NCBI GenBank assembly: GCA_028819475.1
Contig: JAPPLJ010000042.1
Span: 1 to 63,469, forward strand
Origin: Rhodospirillaceae bacterium
GTDB lineage: Bacteria > Pseudomonadota > Alphaproteobacteria > Bin65
Direction: 5' to 3'
Length of the DNA: 63,469 nucleotides
Positions within the stretch are counted from its first letter, which is position 1. Each line of letters starts with the position of its first letter. Below the pieces are notes generated by a model. That model did not search any database, was not told the origin of the DNA, and saw only the letters and a program-made list of their open reading frames with translations. The translations under genes and the position numbers were made by a program. Of the stretch, positions 18,927 to 29,222 are shown piece after piece.

Positions 18927-19625
18927 CTATTCGTCTGCCGTCGGTGCGGCCTCACCAAAAAGGAATTCCTCTATAGTGGGCGGGGTGTCATCTTTGTCCC
19001 GCAATCCATTCTCCTTCATCGCGGAGAACCAATTTACGAGCGCGGCTTTCTGCACATCCATCGGCGCTCCGTAAACGGGTGCCATGTGCTTTTTCCAAAG
19101 TTCTATTTCCGTTTCAGTTGTAAAGGAACTTCGCGCCAAGAGGTCGGCAGTACTGACCAAGCGATTCGCTACTTCGCGGTCAATAACCTTCTCAGGCTCC
19201 GTCCAGTGAGCATTGCCCAAGCAGTCGGTGTAAAGGCTAATCTGTTTGATTTGGTCGAGCAGAGCTGTGTGTTCTCCTGATGTGTCCGCTGCCGGTGCGA
19301 GCGAGTCCAGATCGCGTGCACCAGAGGCGACCAGATCGGGCAATATCCACATCACATTCTTCTTTTGATGACTTTGGTACTCTCGCCAAAGGCGCTTTCG
19401 CTCGGTGTCCGGGATGGACGCAAACTGGCGAAGGATGGTTATTTTCCCACTCTCTTCGATAGAAAGCACTGCCATTGCGGCGGCAGTTGGATAACGGTCC
19501 GCCTCTAACAAGAGCTTGGCGTCATCTGCCAATCGACGCGCATTGCGCCGCGCCGCATTTATCCCGCTAGCGATCTGAGGAGGTCTCAGTGCACCTCTAT
19601 ACTTTGAAAAATCTGACTTCAACAT
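18927..19625 (-). CDS. AbiV-family abortive infection protein (HEPN-like)
   Basis: The 232-residue protein resembles AbiV, first known as a phage-resistance protein of Lactococcus. The diagnostic part lies at about residues 18-65: GINAARRNARRLADDAKLLL followed by ADRYPTAAAMAVLSIEESGKI, the HEPN_AbiV helix pair in which a conserved Ser/Ala-x-Glu-Glu-x-Gly-Lys motif caps the second helix. The C-terminal half is variable. It is low in GC, stands on the opposite strand to the exported-protein genes and lies next to a broken phage-type HNH gene, all of which fit a transferred defence gene. The direct target in the host is unknown. Confidence 0.75.
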   Translation of the reverse strand: MLKSDFSKYRGALRPPQIASGINAARRNARRLADDAKLLLEADRYPTAAAMAVLSIEESGKITILRQFASIPDTERKRLWREYQSHQKKNVMWILPDLVASGARDLDSLAPAADTSGEHTALLDQIKQISLYTDCLGNAHWTEPEKVIDREVANRLVSTADLLARSSFTTETEIELWKKHMAPVYGAPMDVQKAALVNWFSAMKENGLRDKDDTPPTIEEFLFGEAAPTADE

Positions 19626-19710
19626 CGTTCCCCTGCTCGTAAGAAAGTTTTCTACCCTAAATCATCCTGCCCGGCCGGAAACTTGGACACCGGTGTCGCA
19701 GGAGAAGGAT

Positions 19711-19965
19711 ATGAGTCACCACCACACCCACGTGAATGCGCGCCATTAGGCAACAGCCCGCTACACCGTCTTCGAGTACGACAGTTGGCACTGCGTTCTG
19801 TGCGGCAACGCCGGCCGGCCGGACTGTGACCGTATCGAACCGCTACGGCGGAGCGGCGACCCGCTGTGCTGTCTTTCGGCGTGACGGGCATAGGTACACA
19901 GCTTGTGGACGCGCAGGCCAGCTAGAGGCGCACCGTGAGCCTCCGCTTCACCCTATTCTTCAAAA
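19711..19965 (+). pseudogene. Broken phage-type HNH endonuclease gene (two overlapping remnants)
   Basis: An ATG at 19711 with ribosome-binding site GGAGAAGG opens a frame that hits a TAG at codon 13, then continues as TARYTVFEYDSWHCVLCGNA and DCDRIEPLRRSGDP before a second stop. This is the N-terminal half of an HNH nuclease (CxxC, then a D-H/R-I-x-PL-rr-GGDP strand). From about 19858 a different frame gives CAVFRRDGHRYTACGRAG and LEAHREPPLHP, another HNH N-terminal half. Both lack the C-terminal CxxCH region. It is read as a decayed prophage gene. Confidence 0.5.
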
Positions 19966-19996
19966 GGAGATTCCGGCACCGCCCGCCCCCACCCCT

Positions 19997-20422
19997 TCAA
20001 TCCGCCCTTTGCGTCCGCTCCCTGCGTTCGTGGCGTTCCTGGGCTTCGATGCTCAGCGTGGCGATCGGACGGGCGTCGAGGCGGTCGACGCCGATCGGCT
20101 CGGCGGTCTCCTCGCAATAGCCGTAAGTGCCTTCCTCGATCCGCTGCATGGCGGCGTCGATCTTGGCGATCAGCTTGCGCTGCCGGTCGCGGGCGCGCAG
20201 CTCGCGGCTGCGGTCCGATTCCAGGGTCGCCCGGTCGGCCATGTCGGCCTCGTTCAGGCTCTCCGCCTGCATGGTGTGAATCGTCTCCTCCGCATCGCCG
20301 AGGAGCCGGTCGCGCCAGCGCTCCAGTTTCTGCCGGAAATAGGCGGTCATCACCGGATTCATGAACGGCTCGTCCCGGCTGGGACGATACGATCCGGGAA
20401 CGGCCGGCCGTGTTCGGCTCAT
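19997..20422 (-). CDS. dksA: RNA polymerase-binding factor DksA
   Basis: The 141-residue protein has the DksA/TraR pattern: a coiled-coil region (YFRQKLERWRDRLLGDAEET, ESLNEADMADRATLESDRS with the acidic tip DxxDxA, RKLIAKIDAAMQRIEEGTYG) and the finger region YCEETAEPIGVDRLDARPIA. Only one of the four zinc cysteines of E. coli DksA is present, which is usual in alphaproteobacteria. DksA works with ppGpp at RNA polymerase to tune rRNA and amino-acid promoters. The ATG at 20422 was chosen since codons further upstream are low-complexity and non-homologous. Confidence 0.9.
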   Translation of the reverse strand: MSRTRPAVPGSYRPSRDEPFMNPVMTAYFRQKLERWRDRLLGDAEETIHTMQAESLNEADMADRATLESDRSRELRARDRQRKLIAKIDAAMQRIEEGTYGYCEETAEPIGVDRLDARPIATLSIEAQERHERRERTQRAD

Positions 20423-20691
20423 TGCGCCACCGTCGGAAAATGGACGAAATATGGGTGAAGCGGCGGCGACTATACGGGCGGCGCCGAAAGCCGGCAAGCC
20501 GCGAAAGCTGCGGATTTTCGGGACGCCCGGAGCCCCGAACCCGGATCCATGCGGCGGACTGTCGGACGGTGCGCCGGAGCGCCGGATGCTATGGCGGTTC
20601 CGCGATCCCACGATTCGGGATCCCGCGATTCGGGGAGCCATTCGCGGAGCCAATCGGGGAGATCGCGCGGCAGCGGCGCAGCGGGAGGCCC

Positions 20692-21570
20692 ATGACGGAA
20701 CCGAACCATGTGATCGCCGGCCTGTCCGCGGTCGCCGGCCGGTATGACGGTTTCATCCTCGATCTCTGGGGCACGATCCACAACGGCGTCGAGCCCCTGC
20801 CCGGCGCCGTCGACTGCCTGCGCGCCCTGGCGCAGCGCGGCAAGTCCGTCCTGATCCTGTCCAACGCGCCCCGCCGCTCGGCCGCGGTCGTCGGCCGGAT
20901 GGATGCCGTGGGCATTCCGCGGGACTGTTACGGCCCCGTCCTGTCGTCCGGCGAGGCCGGCTGGCTGGCCCTGCGCGCGCGCGCCGACCCCTGGCATGCC
21001 GCACTCGGCGACCGCGCCTTCCTGATCGGCGAGGCCGGCGACGAATCCGTCCTCCAGGACCAGGCGGTCGAAGAGGCCGGCTCGCTCGAACGGGCGACCT
21101 TCCTGCTGTGCGTCGGCGCGTTCCTGCGCACCGATACGGTCGCGGACTATGCGGCCCTGCTCGCCGAGGCGCGGGCAAGAAACCTGCCGATGCTGTGCGT
21201 GAACCCCGACCTGGAAGTGCTGCGCGGGCCGGTGCGGGAGATCTGCGCCGGCGCCATCGCTGCGCGCTACGCCGCGCTCGGCGGCGACGTCGGCTATCAC
21301 GGCAAACCGCACCGGCCGATCTACACGCTGAGCTTCGCGCGGTTTCCCGGCATCCCGCCCGCGCGCATCCTGGCGGTCGGCGATTCCCTGCGCACGGATA
21401 TCGCCGGCGCCAACGGGGCGGGCATCGATTCGCTGTTCATCACCGGCGGCCTGCTGGCCGAGGAACTGGGCATCGCGCCCTTGGGCGACCCGCCGCCCGC
21501 CGCGTTGCCGCCGCTTTACGCCCGATACCGGCAACGGCCGACCTGGGCCGCCGCCGCCTTCCGCTGGTAG
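20692..21570 (+). CDS. HAD-superfamily hydrolase, class IIA
   Basis: The 292-residue protein has HAD motif I DGFILDLWGTIHNG, motif II LILSNAPR and motif III/IV GKPHRPIY...ILAVGDSLRTDIAGANGAG. The cap arrangement and spacing fit the class-IIA sugar-phosphate or nucleotide phosphatases (NagD-like; TIGR01459-type in alphaproteobacteria). The ATG at 20692 follows GGGAGG. It is divergent from dksA. The substrate is not known; the second motif I aspartate is replaced (DLW instead of DxD). Confidence 0.85.
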   Translation: MTEPNHVIAGLSAVAGRYDGFILDLWGTIHNGVEPLPGAVDCLRALAQRGKSVLILSNAPRRSAAVVGRMDAVGIPRDCYGPVLSSGEAGWLALRARADPWHAALGDRAFLIGEAGDESVLQDQAVEEAGSLERATFLLCVGAFLRTDTVADYAALLAEARARNLPMLCVNPDLEVLRGPVREICAGAIAARYAALGGDVGYHGKPHRPIYTLSFARFPGIPPARILAVGDSLRTDIAGANGAGIDSLFITGGLLAEELGIAPLGDPPPAALPPLYARYRQRPTWAAAAFRW

Positions 21571-22205
21571 GGGCACCGGGCAGCGCCGATCCCATTATCC
21601 GTCATTTCGACCGGAGCGGCGCAGCCGCCCCCTCTCCGTCATTTCGACCGGAGCGGCGCAGCCGCGGAGTGGAGAAATCTTTCCGGAACAGTGCTTTGAA
21701 CGAGGCTCAGCAGGCGAGAGATTTTGGGGATTATATCTGTAACCATGCGTCCGCGGTCCTCGGCCGTTCCGATGGCCGATATCGTTGCCCGTCCCTCCCT
21801 TGCCGCCCCGGACGAAGCGCAGCGGAGATCCGGGGCCCAGGAGCCACCGGCTGAGACCGTTCGGGTCGGCCCCTTCGACTTCGCTCAGGGCAAGCTCTGG
21901 GCCCCGGATCAAGTCCGGGGCGGCAAAATCAGGTTTCCGGGCATCGACGAACCGGCGGCGTTTGCAGTTATTACCGACTTCCCTCCGCCGTCGGAGGAAC
22001 GTCGGGCGTTCCGGCGCGACGGACAATTTCAAACTGACCCGTTACCGACAAACGAACCTGCGTGACGTTTTGGACGATTGGCGGCAGAATTTTGCCCGAA
22101 TTCGGGTATAGTCGGTATCGGCAAGCGGCTGGAAGCGGTGCACGGAATCTTCCCGGACGGCGCCGGTTCCGGAACCGCCACGGCCTCGCAGGACGGATGC
22201 ACCGG
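21571..22205. repeat. Intergenic region with dispersed-type repeats
   Basis: This 635-base gap between the HAD gene and the protease gene has no convincing gene. CGTCATTTCGACCGGAGCGG plus GCGCAGCCG occurs twice (about 21601-21629 and 21638-21666). Further on, segments such as GCCCCGGACGAAGCGCAGC (about 21808) and GGGCCCCGGATCAAGTCCGG (about 21898) resemble intergenic repeats that recur in alphaproteobacterial genomes and form hairpins (CCGGAT...ATCCGG, GCCCCGGA/TCCGGGGC). Confidence 0.6.
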
Positions 22206-23720
22206 ATGAAGAAACCGAGATCGCCGCACCACGCCCGGATCGTACCGACCACCCTGGCCGCTCTGGCATGCCTTGCCGCCGCCGGCCATGTGCTGGGCGC
22301 GAGCGCCGCGAAGGCGGAGACCGGCAAGACCCGCGCCTCGGCCCCGCAAGCCGCCGATGCCCGGGGCGTTTCCCTGCCCGACCTTGTCGCCCGGCTGCTG
22401 CCCTCCGTGGTCAGCATCACGACGACCCAGGGCGGCAAGCCGGCGGCCGGGCGCCCGGCGCCGGAGGGCTCGCCCTTCGAAGAGTATTTCCGGGAGTATT
22501 TCAACAAGCGCCGCAACCGGCAGCGCGGCTCGAACGTCGGCAGCGGCTTCATCGTCAGCGCCGACGGCTTCGTCGTCACGAACAACCATGTCATCAGCCG
22601 GGCGACGGTCGTCCATGTGGTGCTGGACGGCGGCCGGCAGCTCGAGGCGCGGGTCGTCGGCCGCGACCCCAGGGCCGACCTGGCGGTGCTCAAGGTCAAG
22701 CCCAAGGCCCCCCTGCCCTTCGTGAAATGGGGCAATTCCGACACGATGCGGATCGGCCAGGCGGTCGTCGCCATCGGCAACCCGTTCGGCCTCAGCCAGA
22801 CCGTCACCACCGGCATCCTTTCGGCGCGCGGCCGGCATCTGCAGAATTTCGGCGGTTTCCTGGGCAGTTCCTTCGTCGATTTCCTGCAGACCGATGCGGC
22901 CATAAACCGGGGCAACAGCGGCGGCCCCCTGTTCAACCGCGCCGGCGACGTCATCGGCGTCAACACCGCAATCTTTTCGCGCGGCCAGGGCAATGCCGGC
23001 ATCGCGTTCGCCGTACCCTCGAACCTTGCGGCGCCGATCATCCAGCAGCTGAAGCTCTACGGCCGGACGCGGCGCGGCTGGCTGGGCGTGCAGATCCAGT
23101 CGGTCGACGGCGAGCTGGCCCGGACGCTGGGCATGGAGACGCCGACCGGGGCCCTGGTGGCCAACGTCGTGAGCGGCAGCCCGGCGGCCGAAGGCGGCCT
23201 CGTCTCCGGCGACGTGATCCTGGAGTTCGACGGCAAGACGGTGCCCAACGCCGCGCGCCTGTCGCAGATCGTGGCGGCCGCGCCGGTCGGCAAGAGCGTG
23301 CGTATCTCCGTGCTGCGGCGCGGACGGACCGTCACGCTCACCGTCACCCTGGGCGAACTGGAAAAGGCTGTGCAGACCGGCGCCGCCGAGAAGCTCGACA
23401 CCGAAGGGATCCGGCCCGACCTGTTTCCCGAACTCGGCCTGCGGCTCGGCAAGATCACCCCCGAACTTGCGGACCGTTACGGGATCGAGACGAGGGCGGG
23501 CGTCGTCGTCCTGGGCGTCGAGCCGGACGGCGACGCGGATCGCAAGGGTGTCAAGCCGGGCGACGTCATCGTCGAGATGGAGCATACCGCCGTCGCAACG
23601 CCCGAGGCCGTCAGGAAACTGGTCGACGAGTCGAAAAGCGCGCGCAAGACCTCCGCCCTGCTGCTGATCGAACGCGGCGACGACCGGCGCTTCGTCGTGC
23701 TCCGGTTCAAGCTGCAATAA
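22206..23720 (+). CDS. Periplasmic serine protease, HtrA/Deg family
   Basis: The 504-residue protein has a signal peptide (cleavage after ASAAKAE), a trypsin-like domain with catalytic His in TNNHVIS, Asp in RADLAVLKVK and Ser in RGNSGGPLF, and two PDZ domains (RRGWLGVQIQ...GDVILEFDGK and AGVVVLGVEPDG...KPGDVIVEME). It degrades or refolds damaged envelope proteins. The ATG at 22206 has AGGACGG at a good distance; an ATG at 22197 is possible but too close to that site. It is best described as DegP/DegQ-like since the subtype cannot be fixed. Confidence 0.93.
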   Translation: MKKPRSPHHARIVPTTLAALACLAAAGHVLGASAAKAETGKTRASAPQAADARGVSLPDLVARLLPSVVSITTTQGGKPAAGRPAPEGSPFEEYFREYFNKRRNRQRGSNVGSGFIVSADGFVVTNNHVISRATVVHVVLDGGRQLEARVVGRDPRADLAVLKVKPKAPLPFVKWGNSDTMRIGQAVVAIGNPFGLSQTVTTGILSARGRHLQNFGGFLGSSFVDFLQTDAAINRGNSGGPLFNRAGDVIGVNTAIFSRGQGNAGIAFAVPSNLAAPIIQQLKLYGRTRRGWLGVQIQSVDGELARTLGMETPTGALVANVVSGSPAAEGGLVSGDVILEFDGKTVPNAARLSQIVAAAPVGKSVRISVLRRGRTVTLTVTLGELEKAVQTGAAEKLDTEGIRPDLFPELGLRLGKITPELADRYGIETRAGVVVLGVEPDGDADRKGVKPGDVIVEMEHTAVATPEAVRKLVDESKSARKTSALLLIERGDDRRFVVLRFKLQ

Positions 23721-23770
23721 GGGCTGTGGCGGAAAGGGCTGTGGCGGAAGGGGCCGGCGCCCCCGGGAAC

Positions 23771-24682
23771 TCAGTCCCCGGACGCGGCGGCGGCGATTTC
23801 ATCGTGCCGATAGCCCTGAAGATACAGAAGCGCGGTCAGATCGCCGTGCTCGATGCGGTGCTGCGCCGCCGCCGCGGCGGCGGGCTTGGCCCGGAACGCG
23901 ACTCCGGCGCCCGCCGCCTGCAACATCGGGATATCGTTGGCGCCGTCGCCGACCGCCAGGGCGTCCTGCCGGGACAGGCCGCGGTCGGCGAGAAACGCGT
24001 CCATGGCCTCCAGCTTGCCCTGGGCGCCGAGCACGGGATGGACCAGCTGTCCGGTCAGCACGCCGCCGTCCACCACGACGTCGTTGGCGACGTCGATGTC
24101 GAAACCGCATTCGCGGCGGACGAATTCCGAATAGATCCGGAATCCGCCGGAGACCAGGGCGGCCAAGGCGCCTTCCTTGCGCATGGCGCGCACGAGGGCT
24201 CGCGCGCCGGGCGTGAATTCGATGCGGTAGCAGAAGGCCTGCAGGAATTCCTTTTCGAGGCCGCCGAGCAGTTCGACGCGCACGGCAAGCGCCTCGCGGA
24301 ACGGGATTTCGCCGTTCATCGCCTGCTGCGTGATCCGCCGGACAGTGTCGCCCACGCCCAGGAGATCGGCGAGGTCGTCGACCATCTCGTTGCGGATGAC
24401 CGTCGACTCCATGTCGGCGACCAGCAGCCGCTTGCGGCGGTTGTCTGCGCCGGTGACGACCACATCGACCGGCAAACGGCCGACCGAGAGCCTGACCGCT
24501 TCCTGCGCCGCGCCGGGATCGCCGCCGGCAAACGGGATATCGCAGGCGACCTGGGGCGACAGCCAGTCCGGCTCGCCGCCTTCGGCGCCGGCGTCTTCCA
24601 GCGCCCAGCGCGCCGACGTGACCGTTCCGTCGGACAGGCGCGGCAGGGCCGGATTGGCAATCAGCGTCACGAAGTGGCTCAT
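23771..24682 (-). CDS. serB: Phosphoserine phosphatase
   Basis: SerB removes phosphate from phosphoserine in the last step of serine synthesis. The 303 residues have an N-terminal regulatory region and a HAD domain: LLVADMESTVIRNEMVDDL (motif I), LVSGGFRIYSEF (motif II), and GDGANDIPMLQAAGAGVAF (motif III/IV). Motif I reads DMEST instead of DMDST, so the general acid/base Asp is Glu; the nucleophile Asp is present. The ATG at 24682 gives the MSHFVTLIANP start. It converges on the protease gene and is divergent from miaA. Confidence 0.93.
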   Translation of the reverse strand: MSHFVTLIANPALPRLSDGTVTSARWALEDAGAEGGEPDWLSPQVACDIPFAGGDPGAAQEAVRLSVGRLPVDVVVTGADNRRKRLLVADMESTVIRNEMVDDLADLLGVGDTVRRITQQAMNGEIPFREALAVRVELLGGLEKEFLQAFCYRIEFTPGARALVRAMRKEGALAALVSGGFRIYSEFVRRECGFDIDVANDVVVDGGVLTGQLVHPVLGAQGKLEAMDAFLADRGLSRQDALAVGDGANDIPMLQAAGAGVAFRAKPAAAAAAQHRIEHGDLTALLYLQGYRHDEIAAAASGD

Positions 24683-24746
24683 TGCGGGCGAAATCGGTTG
24701 CGCCGATGAAGGGTGTCCGGTCGGCGTATTCGGGGAGCGAACGGGT

Positions 24747-25736
24747 TTGAGCGCACCGGCGAACCGGGCGGCGGGCGATCCGGGCCGACGGAAAAACCCG
24801 GGCCGACGAGAAAACATCGTCGTCATCGGCGGTCCGACCGCCGGCGGCAAGTCCGAAATCGCGTTGCAGATCGCGCGGGAATTCGGCGGCGCGGTGATCA
24901 ATGCCGACAGCATGCAGGTGTATCAGGAACTGAAAATCGTCACCGCGCGGCCCGATGACGCGGCGCTGTCGACGGCGCCGCACCGGCTGTACGGCGTCCT
25001 CCCGGCGCGGGAGCGCTGCTCGGCCGGGCGCTGGCGGCGCCTGGCGCTGGACGAGATCGCCGCCGCGGTGGAGGCCGGACGGCTGCCGGTCGTGGTCGGC
25101 GGCACCGGCCTGTATCTCAAGGCGCTGCTGGACGGCATCGCCGAGGTTCCCGACGTTCCGGAAGCGGCGGTGCAGGCCGTTGCCGCCTGGCTGGACGAGG
25201 CCGGCCTCAATGCGGGACGCGCGCGGCTGCGCGCCGTCGATCCGGCGACCGCCGGCCGGCTGGCCGCGATCGACCGCCAGCGCCTGGTGCGCGCCCTGTC
25301 GGTCTTCGAGCATAGCGGCCGGCCGCTGTCCGCCTGGCCGGCGGACCGGAACGGCGCGGCCCCGCTCCGCGCCTTCAGGATCGCCGTCATGCCGCCGCGC
25401 GAAGAACTGTACCGGCGCATCGACGCCCGCTTCGCCCGCATGGTGGAGGCCGGCGCGATCGACGAGGTCCGGCGCCTCGACGCGCTGCGCCTCGATCCGT
25501 CGCTGCCGGCGATGAAGGCGGTCGGCGTGCCGCAGATCCGGGCCCACCTCAACGGAGAGACCGACCGCGCCACGATGATCGCGCAGGGCCAGGCCGCCTC
25601 GCGGCAGTATGCCAAGCGGCAGTTCACCTGGTTCCGGCGTCAATATCGTTCGCCAGATGCCGTTTTTGCGCAACTTTCGGAAAGGATGCGCGACGAAATG
25701 TTTAATAAAATTCGTCAATTCCGGTTGACGGGGTGA
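24747..25736 (+). CDS. miaA: tRNA dimethylallyltransferase
   Basis: MiaA transfers a dimethylallyl group to A37 of tRNAs reading UNN codons. The 329 residues show the P-loop VIGGPTAGGKSEIAL, NADSMQVYQ, LPVVVGGTGLYLKALLDG and MKAVGVPQI motifs. No ATG fits; a TTG at 24747, preceded by GGGGAGCG, was chosen, which places about 24 residues before the P-loop. The gene faces away from serB and precedes the ilv genes. Confidence 0.92.
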   Translation: MSAPANRAAGDPGRRKNPGRRENIVVIGGPTAGGKSEIALQIAREFGGAVINADSMQVYQELKIVTARPDDAALSTAPHRLYGVLPARERCSAGRWRRLALDEIAAAVEAGRLPVVVGGTGLYLKALLDGIAEVPDVPEAAVQAVAAWLDEAGLNAGRARLRAVDPATAGRLAAIDRQRLVRALSVFEHSGRPLSAWPADRNGAAPLRAFRIAVMPPREELYRRIDARFARMVEAGAIDEVRRLDALRLDPSLPAMKAVGVPQIRAHLNGETDRATMIAQGQAASRQYAKRQFTWFRRQYRSPDAVFAQLSERMRDEMFNKIRQFRLTG

Positions 25737-25820
25737 ATCGCGGCCCGTATTTCCGAAGTCTGGATTAACCGCTTTTGCCGCCGCCGGGCGGGTTTGCAGG
25801 GCCTTTGCCGGAAGCGCCGC

Positions 25821-25841
25821 CGCCGCGAGCGGCGATTTTTT
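25821..25841 (+). terminator. Probable terminator after miaA
   Basis: A short stem CGCCG / CGGCG with a CGAG loop is followed by A and seven T residues. It lies 85 bases after miaA and 130 bases before ilvB. No leader peptide rich in Ile, Leu or Val is visible, so an attenuator for ilvB is not supported. Confidence 0.6.
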
Positions 25842-25968
25842 TCGCTTCGGGACGGACTATGTTGTCCGACGGCCTGGCCGGTGGCCGGAAACGCCCGACC
25901 GGAAACGCCCGGCCCCAAGACGAGTCCGGGCGGCGCATTCGGGGAGACGGATCCCGGGAGACGGATCG

Positions 25969-27729
<1,761 letters not shown>

Positions 27730-27790
27730 GCGCCGCCTCCCGGAAAAAGACCCCCTACGAATCCCCAGAAAGACCGAGGCAGGAAAAGCC

Positions 27791-28288
27791 ATGACCGAAC
27801 GGCACGTCATCGCCGTGCTGGTGGACAACGAACCCGGCGTGCTCGCCCGGGTCATCGGCCTGTTTTCCGGCCGCGGCTATAATATCGAGAGCCTGACCGT
27901 CTCCGAGGTCGACGCCGAGGCCGGCCTGTCGCGCATCAACGTCGTGACCATCGGCACGCCGATGATCATCGAGCAGATCAAGAACCAGCTCGACCGGCTG
28001 GTGCCGGTGCATTCGGTCCGCGACCTCTCCGAGGAAGGGCCCCATGTCGAGACCGAGCTGGCGCTGGTCAAGGTCGCCGGCCAGGGCGACAAGCGGGTCG
28101 AGGCCCTGCGCATCGCCGACATCTTCGGCGCCAAGGTCGACGATACGACGCTGGAATCCTTCATCTTCCGGCTCGACGGCCAGTCCGACAAGGTCGACCG
28201 CTTCATCGACCTGATGAAACCCCTCGGCCTCGTCGAGGTCGCCCGCACCGGCGCCGTCGCGATCAGCCGGGGGACGGAAGGCATTTAA
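27791..28288 (+). CDS. ilvH: Acetolactate synthase, small regulatory subunit
   Basis: The 165-residue protein begins with an ACT domain (VIAVLVDNEPGVLARVIGLFSGRGYNIESLTV) that binds valine for feedback inhibition, and has the C-terminal domain that activates the large subunit. It is directly downstream of ilvB. The ribosome-binding site is weak (AGGCAGG). The name ilvN is also used. Confidence 0.96.
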   Translation: MTERHVIAVLVDNEPGVLARVIGLFSGRGYNIESLTVSEVDAEAGLSRINVVTIGTPMIIEQIKNQLDRLVPVHSVRDLSEEGPHVETELALVKVAGQGDKRVEALRIADIFGAKVDDTTLESFIFRLDGQSDKVDRFIDLMKPLGLVEVARTGAVAISRGTEGI

Positions 28289-28336
28289 GGGGACGGTGAG
28301 CCCTCCCCCATCGACCCGCCATCGCGCGGCAGCTCC

Positions 28337-28900
28337 CTACGCCTCCGCGTCTCCGGAGCCTGCCCGAACCGCCGCGCGCACCTGCTTCATTGTGAGAAAC
28401 ATGCGCCCGGGGTCGCTCGCGAACGCCGCGAAACCGAAGCTCTCGTACCACGCCTTGCGGCGGGCAAGGTCCGCCGCGCCGCCGTCCGAAATCGCATCGA
28501 GAAGAATGGCATGGCACCCGGCCAAGTCGGCGATCACGCATGCCTTTTCGAAAACATGGTGCATGAGGATGCCGCCGAGGCCCCTGCCCTGCGCCGCCCG
28601 GTCGACCGCGACCTGACCCAGGAATAGCACCGGGATTTCCCCATGATCGGGCGCCCCCCGCGGCCGCCGCCTGAGTTCGTCCACGTTCATCATGCCGAGG
28701 TTGACGGCATGATAGCCCAGGATCCGCGGGCTGCCCTCCTCGACGACGACATAGACGCGGGTCATGTCGTCCTTCTGCTGTTTCCTGGCGCTCAGCTTGA
28801 GGAAGTTGTTCAGACGGCCGACGCCGCAGTCGAAATCGGCGCGGTCGTGCCGCGCCGGGTCGAAACGCTCGATACGGCAGGCCGGATGCTCAGTCGGCAT
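28337..28900 (-). CDS. GNAT-family toxin (TacT/AtaT-like acetyltransferase)
   Basis: The 187-residue GNAT protein has the acetyl-CoA loop VAVDRAAQGRGLGGILM and the opening (FDCGVGRLNNFLK...ARKQQKDDMTRVYVVVEE) characteristic of toxins that acetylate charged aminoacyl-tRNA. It begins inside the last codons of the DUF1778 antitoxin gene (11-base overlap), the standard arrangement of such pairs. The pair interrupts the ilvBH-ilvC order on the opposite strand. Catalytic Tyr near the C-terminus is suggested by AWYESFGF. Confidence 0.88.
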   Translation of the reverse strand: MPTEHPACRIERFDPARHDRADFDCGVGRLNNFLKLSARKQQKDDMTRVYVVVEEGSPRILGYHAVNLGMMNVDELRRRPRGAPDHGEIPVLFLGQVAVDRAAQGRGLGGILMHHVFEKACVIADLAGCHAILLDAISDGGAADLARRKAWYESFGFAAFASDPGRMFLTMKQVRAAVRAGSGDAEA

Positions 28901-29198
28901 GAACCACGCGCGCCCTGTAGTTTCGGGCAGCCGCAAGCGCGCGCGGGGTCGGAGCGGGTGGAGCGTCAAGGGCGGCAGCGAATATCCCGGCGTCTTCGGG
29001 CGTCAGGGTGTGCCGGGACTGTTGGTCGAGCACACGCGTGGCCTCGCGCTCGATCGCGGCCCGCAGGAACGCAGACTTGTCCACGGCCAGCGCGAGCGCG
29101 GCATGCTCGATCAGCTCCGCCAGCCGATCGTCGTGGCGTATCTGGGTTGTCCTCGTCCGCTTTGCCGGGTCGCCCGATGCAGCCTTGAAATTCAACAT
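28890..29198 (-). CDS. DUF1778 antitoxin (TacA-like, ribbon-helix-helix)
   Basis: The 102-residue protein has an RHH-type N-terminus (RTRTTQIRHDDRLAELIEHAA, ALAVDKSAFLRAAIEREATRVL) and the C-terminal toxin-binding segment LTPEDAGIFAAALDAPPAPTP typical of DUF1778. The ATG at 29198 was chosen because AAGGAGG lies six bases before it; an in-frame ATG at 29225 overlaps the promoter -10 box. It should bind its own promoter together with the toxin. Confidence 0.88.
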   Translation of the reverse strand: MLNFKAASGDPAKRTRTTQIRHDDRLAELIEHAALALAVDKSAFLRAAIEREATRVLDQQSRHTLTPEDAGIFAAALDAPPAPTPRALAAARNYRARVVHAD

Positions 29199-29222
29199 GC
29201 CCGCCTCCTTGCGAGATGGTTT

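Noticed and set aside
22268..24709. An 813-codon plus-strand frame across the protease and serB genes
   Set aside because: It is a shadow in another frame of the HtrA gene and antisense to serB, with no recognisable domain.
25737..25968. Attenuator with leader peptide before ilvB
   Set aside because: The hairpin with T-tract is better explained as the miaA terminator; no short peptide rich in Leu, Ile or Val is present.
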